A stretch of DNA of 57,889 bases, from assembly GCA_902777335.1 (NCBI GenBank), contig CACYTF010000012.1, forward strand, positions 1 through 57,889, written 5' to 3'. Position numbers and translations under genes: made by a program. The notes under the pieces are model-generated. The model was not told the origin of the DNA and made no database searches. It was given only the letters and a program-made list of their open reading frames with translations. This DNA is from an uncultured Eubacteriales bacterium (GTDB lineage: Bacteria > Bacillota > Clostridia > Christensenellales > Aristaeellaceae). Shown here piece after piece: positions 1-7,278 of this stretch (position 1 is its first letter; every line of letters begins with the position of its first letter).

Positions 1-728
1 GTCAGCGCACCCGCGCGGTAGCCTTGGCTCGCCCCGGTGACGGGGAGAGCTGGCGCGCAGCGCCTGAGAGGGGAATCCCACAAGAAAACGTGAAGATCCT
101 TCTTTTTGTAGCCGCAATCGCAGTACGGGCCGCCGGAGGCCAGCGTGTACTGGCGGACAAAGTCGCTCGCGCCGCCCCATTCGCTCATGGCGTAGTCCAG
201 GCGGCACATGGCGGGCACGTAGGCGAAGAGGCCCAGCTCCTGCATCAGCGCGCAGATGCCGCACTTCGTAAACCGCGCCTCGTAGCCGCTGCCATCGGCA
301 TAGGGGTGGAAGGTCATGTTCCAGGAATAGGGGTTGCGGTCCGCGGCGTTCAGCGCCGCGGTCTTCTTCATCCCGCGGACGTCCCCGCGGGTGAACTTGC
401 GGCTGCCGGCCATGCGGCAAAACGCCTTCATCACGCCGGTCGACATGGCGTTGCGGTAGTAGTCCGCCGCCTGATCGACCGTCGGCCTGACGGGCAGCTC
501 CAGCAAAAACGCGGAGAACATCGCGCAGCTGACGATGTTCAGCTTGAAGCGGTCGCCCTTCTCAAACTCCGGCAGGCCGCGGATGATCCACTTGTACTTC
601 CGCTTGGCCAGCAGGGCGATCTCCTTCGCGCGGGAGGGCGTGAAGCCCAGCGTCTTCGAGAGCTGTTCCCTGAAATTGCCTGAAAACATCAGCCACTTGC
701 CCGCGGGCATTCCGATATACTTCATCAT
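1..728 (-). CDS. L-2-amino-thiazoline-4-carboxylic acid hydrolase-like protein, 3' end outside window
   Basis: About 242 codons are visible and no stop is reached before the window edge. The protein starts MMKYIGMPAGKW and carries the late-family signature: a CRLDYAM segment, then TLASGGPYCDCGYKKK, matching the usual ending around CDF(R/Y) in ATC-hydrolase-family proteins. That family is named for an enzyme opening thiazoline rings, but most clostridial members have no known substrate. The start ATG at 728 lies 3 nt after the ZIP gene's stop (TGA at 733-731), so it is probably translationally coupled to it. After the normal family end the frame continues for about 35 residues through GC-rich repeat-like DNA (1-78), suggesting that the natural stop was lost to a repeat. 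Family call is by motif memory; substrate unknown. Confidence 0.7.
   Translation of the reverse strand, partial: MMKYIGMPAGKWLMFSGNFREQLSKTLGFTPSRAKEIALLAKRKYKWIIRGLPEFEKGDRFKLNIVSCAMFSAFLLELPVRPTVDQAADYYRNAMSTGVMKAFCRMAGSRKFTRGDVRGMKKTAALNAADRNPYSWNMTFHPYADGSGYEARFTKCGICALMQELGLFAYVPAMCRLDYAMSEWGGASDFVRQYTLASGGPYCDCGYKKKDLHVFLWDSPLRRCAPALPVTGASQGYRAGAL
24..78. repeat. Interspersed intergenic-type repeat fused to the 3' end of the first gene
   Basis: The stretch holds the inverted pieces CTCGCCCC/GGTGACGGGG and GCGCGCAGCGCC next to GAGAGGGGAA. This texture is typical of short interspersed repeats in Clostridia and reappears elsewhere in this window as CCTCCCCGCC/GGCGGGGAGG blocks. Here it is read through as coding sequence by the upstream minus-strand gene. 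Identification as a repeat is inference, because no second exact copy is in the window. Confidence 0.4.
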
Positions 729-730
729 GA

Positions 731-1501
731 TCACCCCAATGTCGTGTCCAGTATCATCATCAGCACAAAGCCCAGCGAAAACGCGACGGTGCCGGTGTTG
801 GAGTGCTTGCCCTGGGACATCTCGGGCACCAGCTCCTCCACCACGACGTACATCATCGCCCCCGCCGCGAAGGCCAGGAAATACGGCAAAACCGGCGTCA
901 CCAGCCCCGCGGCCAGCAGCGTCACCACGGCGGCGACGGGCTCCACCGCGCCGGACAGCACGCCCATCCAGAAGGTCTTGCGCCTGGGCATGCCCTCCGC
1001 CAGCAGCGGCATGGAGACGATGGCGCCCTCCGGAAAGTTCTGTATGGCGATGCCCAGCGCGCCCGCGGCGCTGATGCCCGTGCCGCCCCGAAAGCCCGCG
1101 TACACGACGCCCACCGCCATGCCCTCGGGGATGTTGTGCAGCGTCACGGCCAGGATCAGCTTGGTGGTGCGCTTGAAGCCGCTGTTCGGGCCCTCGTTCT
1201 GCCGGTCCATGTGCATGTGCGGGGTGACCATGTCCAGCAGCAGCAGAAACCCCATGCCGGCCAGAAAGCCGATGGCCGCGGGCAGGAAGGCCAGCGCGCC
1301 CATGGCGGTGCTCGCCTCCAGCGCGGGCTGCAGCAGGCTCCAGAAGGCGGCCGCCACCATCACCCCCGCGGCAAAGCCGGTGAGGACCTTCTGCACGCGG
1401 TCCGAGAGCTGCTTCTTCAGCAGGAAGACCAGCGCCGATCCCAGGCTGGTGCCCAGAAACGGTATCAGTATGCCCGGTGCGATTTGTGGAATCATTTCCA
1501 T
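731..1501 (-). CDS. ZIP family divalent metal transporter
   Basis: 256 residues, the normal size for a short bacterial ZIP permease (ZupT/GufA type), with about eight hydrophobic segments. The family's metal-site motifs are visible: HNIPEG in the fourth helix and NFPEG in the fifth. A histidine-bearing loop (TPHMHMDRQNEG) lies between the third and fourth helices. ZIP proteins carry Zn, Fe or Mn into the cytoplasm; the sequence does not fix the metal. The ATG at 1501 follows the upstream TAA by 2 nt, with GAAGG-type pairing sequence inside the end of the upstream gene. A longer reading back to 2005 exists in this frame, but that part is antisense-like shadow over the upstream gene. Placement next to a metal ATPase block suggests metal uptake. 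Confidence 0.88.
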   Translation of the reverse strand: MEMIPQIAPGILIPFLGTSLGSALVFLLKKQLSDRVQKVLTGFAAGVMVAAAFWSLLQPALEASTAMGALAFLPAAIGFLAGMGFLLLLDMVTPHMHMDRQNEGPNSGFKRTTKLILAVTLHNIPEGMAVGVVYAGFRGGTGISAAGALGIAIQNFPEGAIVSMPLLAEGMPRRKTFWMGVLSGAVEPVAAVVTLLAAGLVTPVLPYFLAFAAGAMMYVVVEELVPEMSQGKHSNTGTVAFSLGFVLMMILDTTLG

Positions 1502-1503
1502 GT

Positions 1504-1986
1504 TTATGCCTTCTTCTTCAGCAATACCGTCCGCGCCCATTCCTCGGTGTCGTCGTCCTCGATGTAGCCGTCGTAGGGCGCTTCGGGGTCGGGCACGCGC
1601 TTTCGGAACAGGGAGCACAGCTTGTCCCGATGGGCGAAGGCGAAGTCCAGATCGTCCGACCAGCCGGTGTGGCCGGTGATGACGGCGATGCGGCGCTTGC
1701 GCGCCCGAAGGTTCACCTCCAACTTTTCGAGGTTTCGGACGGCCACCCTGTTGCTCTCTGCCAGCGTGCTGATGAAGCTGTAGCCGCCGTCCGCGCCGAA
1801 CCAGATCGTGTCTCCGGTGAACAGGTATTCGTCGTCGATCAGATACACCATGTGGCCCCAGGTGTGGCCCGGCACCAGCAGGCACTCCACCTTGATGCCC
1901 CCGATGTGAAGGATCTGACCGTCCCGCAGCGTCACGCGTTTGTTGTCGGTCTTCACCATCGGCAGCTTGTACAGGTGATAGATCAC
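1504..1986 (-). CDS. Metallo-beta-lactamase-fold protein lacking its N-terminal half (remnant or minimal form)
   Basis: 160 residues. The second half of an MBL-fold hydrolase is clear: PGHTWGH (metal-binding His), FTGDTIW (bridging Asp) and TGHTGW (C-terminal His). The N-terminal HxHxDH motif, which supplies three or four metal ligands, is absent. The frame opens after a TAA at 2016-2014 and has no ATG. The best start is GTG at 1986, preceded by GGGAGG 11 nt upstream. Either the 5' half was deleted (upstream codons in another frame read GGAAAG, like the GGAAA after HxHxDH in intact members), or this is a non-catalytic minimal form. It stops 2 nt before the ZIP start. Confidence 0.6.
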   Translation of the reverse strand: MIYHLYKLPMVKTDNKRVTLRDGQILHIGGIKVECLLVPGHTWGHMVYLIDDEYLFTGDTIWFGADGGYSFISTLAESNRVAVRNLEKLEVNLRARKRRIAVITGHTGWSDDLDFAFAHRDKLCSLFRKRVPDPEAPYDGYIEDDDTEEWARTVLLKKKA

Positions 1987-2009
1987 CCGCCGCCGCGCCT
2001 CCCATATAA

Positions 2010-2023
2010 TTAGTTATTGCTAA
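2010..2023. promoter_or_regulatory. TTAG-N6-CTAA palindrome, possible metalloregulator operator
   Basis: An inverted repeat TTAG-TTATTG-CTAA sits about 24 nt upstream of the MBL remnant's GTG, in the only AT-rich stretch before the MBL-ZIP-hydrolase unit. DtxR/IdeR-type iron and manganese repressors use TTAGG..CCTAA palindromes, so the position in front of a ZIP permease is suggestive. The arms are only 4 bp and no clear -35/-10 pair is visible, so this is tentative. Confidence 0.3.
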
Positions 2024-2034
2024 CGCAATGCCGT

Positions 2035-2069
2035 CATACAGCGCCGCCCGAAACCGGCGGCGCTGTATG
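2035..2069 (-). terminator. Hairpin after the metal ATPase operon
   Basis: A perfect 14-bp stem, CATACAGCGCCGCC pairing with GGCGGCGCTGTATG around a 7-nt loop, lies 14 nt beyond the stop of the small membrane protein gene. No T-run follows on the minus strand, so it may be a pause or mRNA-stabilising hairpin rather than a full intrinsic terminator. Confidence 0.55.
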
Positions 2070-2082
2070 GCGGAAGCTGTGA

Positions 2083-2355
2083 TCAGGCCTCGGCCTCGGG
2101 CGCTTCCACGGTGACGCTCTGCTCCTGCAGCTCCTTCTCGGCGATCAGGTCCTCGATGGTCTCCTTCGTGCGCATCAGCTCCTCCACGGACATGGTCTCA
2201 TAGTCCGCGCCGCGCTGCCTGATGTCCATGCCGTGGCGGCGCAGGAAGCCGTCCACCCTGTCCTCGTTCTTCTTATAGGCATAGAAGCCGACGGCGCTGA
2301 CGCCGACGCCGATCAATATGCCCTTCCATACGGTGTTCCCGGTCCATCCAAACAT
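2083..2355 (-). CDS. Small single-helix membrane protein of the metal ATPase block
   Basis: 90 residues starting MFGWTGNTVWKGILIG. The glycine-rich hydrophobic helix (about residues 8-27) is followed by YKKNEDRVDGFLRR and a charged, probably helical tail rich in Glu (ELMRTKETIEDLIAEKE, then a VTVEAPEAEA end). The ATG at 2355 has AGGAGG 9 nt upstream. It is the last gene of the block, 14 nt after the HMA-like protein gene. Short helix-anchored proteins of this kind accompany P1B ATPases in ferrosome-type loci, where one is needed for the iron organelle. That analogy is inference and I do not recognise a named family with certainty. Confidence 0.75.
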   Translation of the reverse strand: MFGWTGNTVWKGILIGVGVSAVGFYAYKKNEDRVDGFLRRHGMDIRQRGADYETMSVEELMRTKETIEDLIAEKELQEQSVTVEAPEAEA

Positions 2356-2369
2356 GCTGCTCGTCCTCC

Positions 2370-3071
2370 TTATCTCGCTTTGGTCAGTATCTCCGTGCCG
2401 CGGCGCAGCATGGCGCCCGCGAAGTCCGCGCCGTCCCGCCTGCCCTGCACGGGAATCAGCGTCGTGCGCCGCCCTTCCCGGCGCACCAGGTATTCCTGCT
2501 CCCGCGGCGCCCTGGGGATCAGGTGGCGGCCAAACGTCGCCGCCCACGCCACCAGGCTCGCCTGCACGCTGTTGGTCTTGCCGATGGAATTGATCAGGTA
2601 GGCCACGGACATGACCTCGGGGTCAAAGGTGCCCTTCGACTCCAATTCCTGATGGGCGTGCTCGATCACCGCCGCCAGCGTCGCCCCGGCGGAGAACCAC
2701 CGGCTGACGCCCGTCAGCGGCGAGCCCGCCAGGTTCAGCGCCCCGTCGACGCCGATCAGCGCCAGCGAGAGTATGCCGGTGGGGCTCATCGAAAAGCCCG
2801 ATTCCTCCGGCCGCCGCACGTGCAATAGCTCCGCCCCGACCGCGCCCGCGTAGACCGCGCCCATGCGCTGGATCAGCCTGTCCTCGCCCACGCGCTCCGG
2901 GTCGTACTCGCACACCAGCGTCTGCAGGCGCGGGTTGTAGCGGCAGCGCCTCACGCCCACCAGGCCCGAAAACAGGCCTTCCGAGGCGATGGGGCGCTCC
3001 AGGCGGACCCGCAGCCGGCCCGGTATCGCGTGCAAAACCTCAAAATGCAGCGCGCCGCGTTCGCATTTCAT
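2370..3071 (-). CDS. HMA-like (PGRLR-type) domain protein with hydrophobic C-terminal region
   Basis: 233 residues. Residues 1-80 form an HMA-like fold without the CxxC metal site. It has the basic motif IPGRLRVRLERP near residue 17, then CRYNPRLQTLVCEYDP, which corresponds to the second strand pair. The rest has a weakly hydrophobic helix pair (SPTGILSLALIGVDGALNLAG) and a second alpha-rich part to the C-terminus. The same two motifs occur in the neighbouring ATPase and in two further small genes of this operon, so the proteins probably share one partner or ligand. Starts at ATG 3071, 14 nt after the ATPase stop. It may be a membrane-associated partner of the ATPase; no enzymatic residues are visible. 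Confidence 0.75.
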   Translation of the reverse strand: MKCERGALHFEVLHAIPGRLRVRLERPIASEGLFSGLVGVRRCRYNPRLQTLVCEYDPERVGEDRLIQRMGAVYAGAVGAELLHVRRPEESGFSMSPTGILSLALIGVDGALNLAGSPLTGVSRWFSAGATLAAVIEHAHQELESKGTFDPEVMSVAYLINSIGKTNSVQASLVAWAATFGRHLIPRAPREQEYLVRREGRRTTLIPVQGRRDGADFAGAMLRRGTEILTKAR

Positions 3072-3085
3072 GCCCTCGCCTCCCC

Positions 3086-5284
3086 TCAGACGTCAATGGG
3101 CGGGAAAAACATCAGCCGCAGCGAATTGGCCACCACCAGTATGGTGGACATGTTGTGCATGAGGGCGCTCATCATCACGGAGATGCCGCTGGAAGCGCCG
3201 AGGATCAGGCCCACCGTGTTGATGCCCACCACCAGGGCGAAGTTCTGCTGGACAATGCGCATCGTCTCCCGCGAGAGCCGGCGCAGGGCGTAGATCATCA
3301 TGGGGTCGTCGCGGCTGATGACCACGTCGCTGGTCTCGATGGCGATGTCCGTGGACTTGCCACCCAGCGATATGCCCACGTCCGCGTAGGCCAGCGCCGG
3401 GGCGTCGTTGATGCCGTCGCCCACCATCACCACGCCGTTGCCGTGGGTCTGCAGCTTCAGCACCGCCTCGGCCTTCTCCTCCGGCAGAAGCTGCGCCCGA
3501 TAGCCGTCCGCGCCGATCAGCTCGGCCACCAGCGCGGCCTGGCCCTCCATGTCGCCGGTCAGAAGCTCGATGTCGCCCACGCCGTCGTAGCGCAGGCTGT
3601 TGACCGCCCGGCGCACGTTCTCCCGCGGGCTGTCCATGGCGAACAGCACGCCCACGATCTCACCGTCCACGCCCACGTAGTTGGCGATGCTGACGCCGGG
3701 TTCGGGCAGAGTCCTTCGGGCGCTGACGCCGTTCTCCCGCATGTACTTCAGGTTGCCGACGCGCACCGTCCTGCCGTCCACCGTCGTGCGGCTGCCCCGG
3801 GAGACCTCGGTGACCACCTCGCCGTGGGCGGGGATCTCCACGCCCTTCTGGGCGCCATAGGCCAGTATGGCCCCGGCCAGCGGGTGCGAGCTGGTCTCCT
3901 CCGCGGCCATCGCCACGGCCAGCACCGCATTTTCATCGATGCCTTCCGCCAGCACCTGCATCGAGACCACCTTGGGCTTGCCCTCGGTGATGGTGCCCGT
4001 CTTGTCCAGCAGCACCGTGTTGGCCTGACTCATCTGCTCGATGTACGCGCCGCCCTTGATGAGTATGCCCTGCCTGACCGCCGCGTTGATGGCGGCCGAG
4101 AACGCCGTGGCCGTCGAGAGCTTGATGCCGCAGGAGTAGTCGATGACCAGCATCTTCAGCGCCTTCTGGGGGTTGCGCGTCACCAGCCCCACCGTCAGGC
4201 TCAGCAGGAAGTTCAGCGGCACCAGGTAGTTGGAGAAGCGGTCGGCGTAGCGCTGGATCGGCGCCTTCTTCAGTTCGCTGGCCTCCACCATGCCCACGAT
4301 GCGGGAGACGACGGTCTGATCGCCCACCTTGCGCGCCTCGACGCGGATGTTGCCGTTCTTGACCACCGTGCCGGCGAACACCTCGTCGCCCGCGTGGCGC
4401 TCCACCGGCACGAACTCGCCGGTGATGGCGCTCTGGTCCACCACCGCCGAGCCGGAGCGCACCGCGCCGTCCACGGCGATCTTCTCGCCGGTATGGACCT
4501 CGATGACCTCTCCCGCGCGCGTCTCGGAGATCGGGCAGCGCGTCAGGCCGCCGTCCGCGTTCACCTTCCACACGCTGTCGTCCTCCACGGAGAGCATCTG
4601 CTTGATGGAGGCGCGCGTCTTTTCGATGGTGTAGGCGGTCATCATCTCCGCCAGGTCTGACAGCGCCAATATCATCAGCGCCGAATTGGCGTTGCCCAGC
4701 AGCAGGCTCGCCACGATGGAGGTCACGGTCAGAAAATCGGCGTTGGGGCGCATGTCCCGGCGCAGGCCCTCCAGGGCGCTGCGGGCGATCGGCGCGGACA
4801 GCCCCAGGCTCGCCAGCGCCTGCACGGAGGTGAACCGCCCGAGGACGCTCTGCGCGCCCGCCGCCCTGAACACGGTGTTTCCCAGCGCCATCGCCCCGGC
4901 GTTCACGGCCAGCCGCTTCAGCAGCGTGTTGACCGGCATCGAGAGCTCGGCGCCCTCCTCCTGGCGACCCGTGTGCCGGGAGCGGTAGACCACCATCGCG
5001 TACTTCTGGATGACCAGGTTGGCGCGCTCCAGCATGACCGGCGCGTCCAGCCGCTTCCCGTCGTACTCCAGCAGCACGCCGGCGGTGGGCACGTTCACGC
5101 GGGCGCGGCGCACGCCCGGAATCCCCGCCAACGCCCGGGCCAGCTCGTGCCGCTCGGCCTGTATGTATTGAAGCCCCGGCACCACGAGCCGCAGGCGGCC
5201 GGGCAGGCTGTGGGCGATGCGCGCCTTCATCCAGTCGCGGGCCGATTCACGTTTCAACACGGTGTATACCCTCTTTGTTCTCAC
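3086..5284 (-). CDS. P1B-type heavy-metal ATPase with N-terminal PGRLR domain
   Basis: 732 residues in the usual P1B order. An HMA-like domain comes first (residues 20-85, SLPGRLRLVVPG, no CxxC). The transport core follows: TGE (288-290), the membrane metal site (SCG at 384-386 in DYSCGIKLSTATAF, where most P1B pumps have CPx), the phosphorylation site DKTGTITEG (Asp427), the P1B His-Pro pair SSHPLAG (467-468), and GDGINDAPAL (622-631). Such pumps move a transition metal out of the cytoplasm or into an internal compartment. The GTG at 5284 overlaps the preceding stop (ATGTGA); a second GTG at 5260 behind GAGGG is an alternative start. The SCG site and companion PGRLR proteins are features I associate with the iron-linked P1B group of ferrosome loci (FezB-like), stated as inference. 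Confidence 0.9.
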   Translation of the reverse strand: MRTKRVYTVLKRESARDWMKARIAHSLPGRLRLVVPGLQYIQAERHELARALAGIPGVRRARVNVPTAGVLLEYDGKRLDAPVMLERANLVIQKYAMVVYRSRHTGRQEEGAELSMPVNTLLKRLAVNAGAMALGNTVFRAAGAQSVLGRFTSVQALASLGLSAPIARSALEGLRRDMRPNADFLTVTSIVASLLLGNANSALMILALSDLAEMMTAYTIEKTRASIKQMLSVEDDSVWKVNADGGLTRCPISETRAGEVIEVHTGEKIAVDGAVRSGSAVVDQSAITGEFVPVERHAGDEVFAGTVVKNGNIRVEARKVGDQTVVSRIVGMVEASELKKAPIQRYADRFSNYLVPLNFLLSLTVGLVTRNPQKALKMLVIDYSCGIKLSTATAFSAAINAAVRQGILIKGGAYIEQMSQANTVLLDKTGTITEGKPKVVSMQVLAEGIDENAVLAVAMAAEETSSHPLAGAILAYGAQKGVEIPAHGEVVTEVSRGSRTTVDGRTVRVGNLKYMRENGVSARRTLPEPGVSIANYVGVDGEIVGVLFAMDSPRENVRRAVNSLRYDGVGDIELLTGDMEGQAALVAELIGADGYRAQLLPEEKAEAVLKLQTHGNGVVMVGDGINDAPALAYADVGISLGGKSTDIAIETSDVVISRDDPMMIYALRRLSRETMRIVQQNFALVVGINTVGLILGASSGISVMMSALMHNMSTILVVANSLRLMFFPPIDV

Positions 5285-5658
5285 ATATGGGGCAGGCGCA
5301 GCACCAGCCGGGCGCGGACCATTTCGGCGAGGCGGGCCTCGTCGACCGCCTCCGCGTCGATCTCCCGGGCGATCTCAAGGCCGGTGTCCACCACGATGTC
5401 CACCCATCTTAAGATCTGCCGCGCGCCCACCGACTTCGGTTCGTACAGCACCAGTATCGAGCCGATGCGCGGGTTCAGCTGGACCGCCCGCACGCCGGGC
5501 AGCAGCTTCAGCACGTCCTCCACGTAGTGCAGGTAGGGCTTCGCCGCCTCCGGCAGCAGGGCATGGCGCGCAAAGCGCAGGCGCAGGCGGCCGGGCAGGT
5601 CGCATTCCACCCTGGGCTTCAGGCAATGCCGTATCAGGCGCTCCCGCGGGTCAATCAT
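5281..5658 (-). CDS. Stand-alone HMA-like (PGRLR-type) domain protein
   Basis: 125 residues, essentially one domain. The motif CDLPGRLRLRFARH is at residues 20-33, VQLNPRIGSILVLYEP comes later, and an acidic helical tail follows. There is no CxxC. The chosen ATG at 5658 has GAAGG 8 nt upstream and overlaps the previous gene's stop (ATGATTGA); a longer reading from 5679 is possible but has no site. Its own TGA overlaps the ATPase GTG, so translation of the three genes is coupled. Likely a cytoplasmic partner or metal-binding accessory of the ATPase. Confidence 0.75.
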   Translation of the reverse strand: MIDPRERLIRHCLKPRVECDLPGRLRLRFARHALLPEAAKPYLHYVEDVLKLLPGVRAVQLNPRIGSILVLYEPKSVGARQILRWVDIVVDTGLEIAREIDAEAVDEARLAEMVRARLVLRLPHM

Positions 5659-6217
5659 TGCCGCGCCTTCTGAACACATTGGCCGCCCACCAGAGCAGCG
5701 TCAGCGCGCCGGGGCCCGTCGCGCCGCCCGAGATGAGCCCGCGCAGGGCGGCCGCCGTCAGCGCCGAACCGGCCAGCATCCGGGCGTCCATCAGCCCGTC
5801 TGTCGCCTCCATGACGCCGTGGTTGACCGCGTCCCAAAGCGTTCGCAGGCTGGTCTCCATGCGGCTGACCGGCTGGCGGTTGATTTCGGCGTCCAGCCCC
5901 ATCAGTCGGATCGCCGCCCCCTCGACCACCGCCGCCTCCACCCGATCCGGGGCATACAGAAACAGCGCCGTTCCCGTGCGCGGGTTCAGCCGCACCTGAG
6001 AAATCGCGCCGGTGGATTCCAGCTGCGCCTTCATGCGCTCCGCCGCTTCCGGTCTTTCGGCGATGGCGGGCATGTACAGCCGCAGGCGGCCGGGAATGCC
6101 GGAACGCACCTCGGCGACCCCTCTGAAGGAGGGCAGCTTCAACGCGTTGCGCGGCTTGCTCCCGGACGCGGACACCAGCGCGGCCGCGGCGGCAAACACC
6201 ATCCAGGCATGGCTCAT
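5651..6217 (-). CDS. HMA-like (PGRLR-type) protein with N-terminal membrane helix, first gene of the metal block
   Basis: 188 residues from ATG 6217, with AAAGGA 9 nt upstream; a GTG at 6223 is less well spaced. A short hydrophobic N-terminus (MSHAWMVFAAAAALVSASG) may anchor it. Residues 37-115 form the HMA-like domain with GIPGRLRLYMP and VRLNPRTGTALFLYAP. The C-terminal third has alanine-rich, weakly hydrophobic helices (MLAGSALTAAALRGLISGG) and ends in FRRRGND. It opens a five-gene, overlapping or closely spaced operon running down to 2083. No catalytic motif seen. Confidence 0.72.
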   Translation of the reverse strand: MSHAWMVFAAAAALVSASGSKPRNALKLPSFRGVAEVRSGIPGRLRLYMPAIAERPEAAERMKAQLESTGAISQVRLNPRTGTALFLYAPDRVEAAVVEGAAIRLMGLDAEINRQPVSRMETSLRTLWDAVNHGVMEATDGLMDARMLAGSALTAAALRGLISGGATGPGALTLLWWAANVFRRRGND

Positions 6218-6281
6218 AGACACCCATCCTTTGCGTAGATGCGCCTTCGTTTGGTTTATTTATACTCTTATTATGTTAAGA

Positions 6282-6303
6282 ACGGCCCGTTTTCACGGGC
6301 CGT
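6282..6303 (-). terminator. Terminator-like hairpin closing the 16.8-6.3 kb gene set
   Basis: A perfect 8-bp stem, ACGGCCCG and CGGGCCGT around a 6-nt loop, lies 50 nt beyond the prephenate dehydratase stop. On the minus strand it is followed by the mixed, only partly T-rich tail TTCTTAACAT. It separates that gene from the metal operon that starts at 6217. Confidence 0.6.
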
Positions 6304-6353
6304 CAGGCAAACTGGACAATATCAGACAAATACGGGATGTGAAGCCGCGCCTG

Positions 6354-7247
6354 TCAGCGCTTTTCAACGGCGTTGAAGCAGCCGGCAAAGCGCACGCCGT
6401 CCATGCCGAGAAGCGCGTCGATCTGCGCCGCGGTGACGCCCGCCGGGTTCTCGGCCTCCAGGATATAGTGATAGCTGCCCAGGGCACTGCCCTCGGGCCG
6501 GTCGTGCAGCACCACCAGCTCCAGGCCCGACGCGTTGGCCCGGACGATGATGTCGTCGATGTAATCGGCCCGGCAGGTCGCCACAAACACGGCGCGGGTC
6601 AGCCCCTCGCCCTGAAGCGGCTGTTTGGACAGCACGTAGAAGCGGGTCTTGTTGGCGTCGGTGATCTGCACGTTCTCCGCCAGCACCTCCAGGCCGTACA
6701 GCGCGGCGGCCCCGGGGGCGGCCACGGCGGCGATGGACCTGTCGCCCTGCTCGGCCACGTAGCTGGCCGCGGCGGCAGTGCTCGCCATCTCCAGGGCCTC
6801 GGCGTCCGGCAGGTGCTCCGCCCGCCACTTAGCGCTCTGGGTGAGCCCCTGGGCGTGGGAGCAGACGGTCTTCACGTCCTCCAGCGTGGCGCCGGGGACG
6901 CCCATCAGCGTCTGGTTGATGGGCAGCACCACCTCGCCCACCACGAAGGCGTCCGAAGCTGCGATCAGCGCGTCCACATAGCCCACCACCGCGCCGCCCA
7001 GCGTGTTCTCCTGGGGAATGACGGCGCAGTCGGCCTCGCCCGAGAGCACGTCGGCGATGGCGTCGTTCACGGTCTGCTTCGGCATGAACGAGGCGTCCTC
7101 CCCGAAGAAGAACCGCGCGGCCTCCTCGGTGTAGGTGCCCTCCGGGCCCAGGTAGCTGACGCGGGCCGCGGGCTCCGCCTGGGCAGAGGCACACGCCAAC
7201 AGGGCGCAGAGCAGCAGCGTCAGCGCTGAAAAAACACGTCTGTTCAC
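6354..7247 (-). CDS. Prephenate dehydratase with a signal peptide (exported)
   Basis: 297 residues. After MNRRVFSALTLLLCALLA-CASAQA, a clear Sec signal peptide, comes a complete prephenate dehydratase: YLGPEGTYTEEAA at the front, NKTRFYVL (the family's NxTRF catalytic Thr/Arg region), and an ACT-like tail with LVVLHDRPEGSALGSYHYILEAE. The enzyme turns prephenate into phenylpyruvate in phenylalanine synthesis and is normally cytoplasmic. The GTG at 7247 has GGAGG 7 nt upstream, so the signal peptide is part of the natural product. It is the last gene of a long run beside STAS/RsbW proteins, with no aromatic-pathway neighbour. It could be a true exported enzyme or a substrate-sensing domain re-used outside the cell. 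Confidence 0.85.
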   Translation of the reverse strand: MNRRVFSALTLLLCALLACASAQAEPAARVSYLGPEGTYTEEAARFFFGEDASFMPKQTVNDAIADVLSGEADCAVIPQENTLGGAVVGYVDALIAASDAFVVGEVVLPINQTLMGVPGATLEDVKTVCSHAQGLTQSAKWRAEHLPDAEALEMASTAAAASYVAEQGDRSIAAVAAPGAAALYGLEVLAENVQITDANKTRFYVLSKQPLQGEGLTRAVFVATCRADYIDDIIVRANASGLELVVLHDRPEGSALGSYHYILEAENPAGVTAAQIDALLGMDGVRFAGCFNAVEKR

Positions 7248-7278
7248 GGCAATTCCTCCGATCTATCAGGCCGTCGGG

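Noticed and set aside
1502..2005. Extended N-terminus for the ZIP transporter starting at 2005
   Set aside because: The extra 168 residues are an out-of-frame reading of the MBL-fold gene; the hydrophobic ZIP start with MEMIPQIAPG is at 1501.
3155..4660. 501-codon plus-strand frame over the metal ATPase
   Set aside because: The minus-strand frame has a full set of P-type ATPase motifs; this one is a His/Arg/Asp-rich shadow.
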